Under the pieces are notes generated by a model that saw only the letters and a program-made list of their open reading frames with translations, was not told the origin of the DNA and did not search any database. DNA of 5,960 nucleotides from an uncultured Lachnospiraceae bacterium (GTDB lineage: Bacteria; Bacillota; Clostridia; Lachnospirales; Lachnospiraceae): NCBI GenBank assembly GCA_947591115.1, contig CANQCX010000123.1, forward strand, positions 1-5,960, written 5' to 3'. A program made the position numbers and the translations under genes. Below, piece after piece: positions 5,820 to 5,960 of this stretch (position 1 is its first letter; the number at the start of each line of letters is the position of its first letter).

Positions 5820-5960
5820 TCAATTATTCCCATTAATACTGCGGATAAACGCCTGCTGAAAGCTATCGTAATATTTTCTTCCGATCGGCAGGGTAATTCC
5901 GTTGTTTAAAGACGCGACCGTACGGGAAATGCTGCTGATCTCCTGAAGATTGACAATATA
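5820..5960 (-). CDS. Partial LytTR DNA-binding domain protein, C-terminal 46 residues
   Basis: A frame open from the window edge to a TGA at 5822-5820 encodes 46 residues. They begin YIVNLQEISSI, continue with LNNGITLPIGRKYYDSF and end AFIRSINGNN. This is the C-terminal end of a LytTR domain: a YIVNL strand, the NG turn, the LPIGRKY strand that precedes the last helix, and the terminal helix with F..AF. LytTR domains bind DNA as outputs of AgrA/LytR-type response regulators, which respond to peptide, cell-wall or metabolic signals through a partner kinase. Whether this protein has a receiver domain is not visible because the start is outside the window. The GNAT gene starts 13 bases after it, so the two are probably cotranscribed. 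Confidence 0.8.
   Translation of the reverse strand, partial: YIVNLQEISSISRTVASLNNGITLPIGRKYYDSFQQAFIRSINGNN

Noticed and set aside
1..5960. CRISPR array, tRNA or rRNA genes, complete insertion sequence
   Set aside because: No regularly spaced repeats, no cloverleaf-like or rRNA-like stretches, and no transposase or integrase reading frame were seen in the window.

Overview
All genes in this window lie on the minus strand, so transcription runs from position 5960 towards 1. Protein sequence, gene order and moderate GC content suggest a Clostridia genome, most likely Lachnospiraceae. This assignment rests on recognised protein families and neighbourhood, not on a database search.

Layout in the direction of transcription. 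(1) 5960-5820 is the C-terminal 46 codons of a LytTR-type DNA-binding domain, probably a response regulator whose start is outside the window. (2) 5806-4937 is a two-part protein: an N-terminal segment resembling a degenerate HAD-like domain, then a complete GNAT acetyltransferase domain. It begins only 13 bases after the LytTR stop. (3) A 105-base AT-rich gap carries a promoter for the next gene. (4) 4831-2492 is a full-length bifunctional (p)ppGpp synthetase/hydrolase (Rel). (5) A 76-base gap holds a perfect 12-bp inverted repeat overlapping the rel stop codon and a 16-bp tandem duplication. (6) 2415-1786 is a glyoxalase-II-like metallo-beta-lactamase hydrolase. (7) 1789-281 is HemZ, a radical SAM protein, overlapping the hydrolase by four bases. 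(8) 280-78 is AT-rich, with three TGTACTTT repeats and a good intrinsic terminator. (9) 77-1 is the start of another protein with a near-perfect ribosome binding site. It resembles a small protein (DUF6075-like) that I associate with integrative conjugative elements of Firmicutes.

The rel-MBL-hemZ order is a familiar housekeeping cluster of Clostridia, usually followed by hisS and aspS. Here the gene after hemZ is not hisS, and the intervening DNA is AT-rich and repeat-bearing. The left edge may therefore be the boundary of an integrated mobile element. Rel sets (p)ppGpp levels under starvation. The hydrolase probably cleaves thioesters or lactoyl-glutathione-like substrates. HemZ is a radical SAM enzyme or heme-handling protein. 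Their co-location is conserved but no shared biochemical role is shown.

I see no complete undescribed system in the window. The best leads are the putative element boundary with its repeats (180-280), the HAD-like/GNAT fusion next to a LytTR regulator, and the unusual Rel-MBL intergenic structure.
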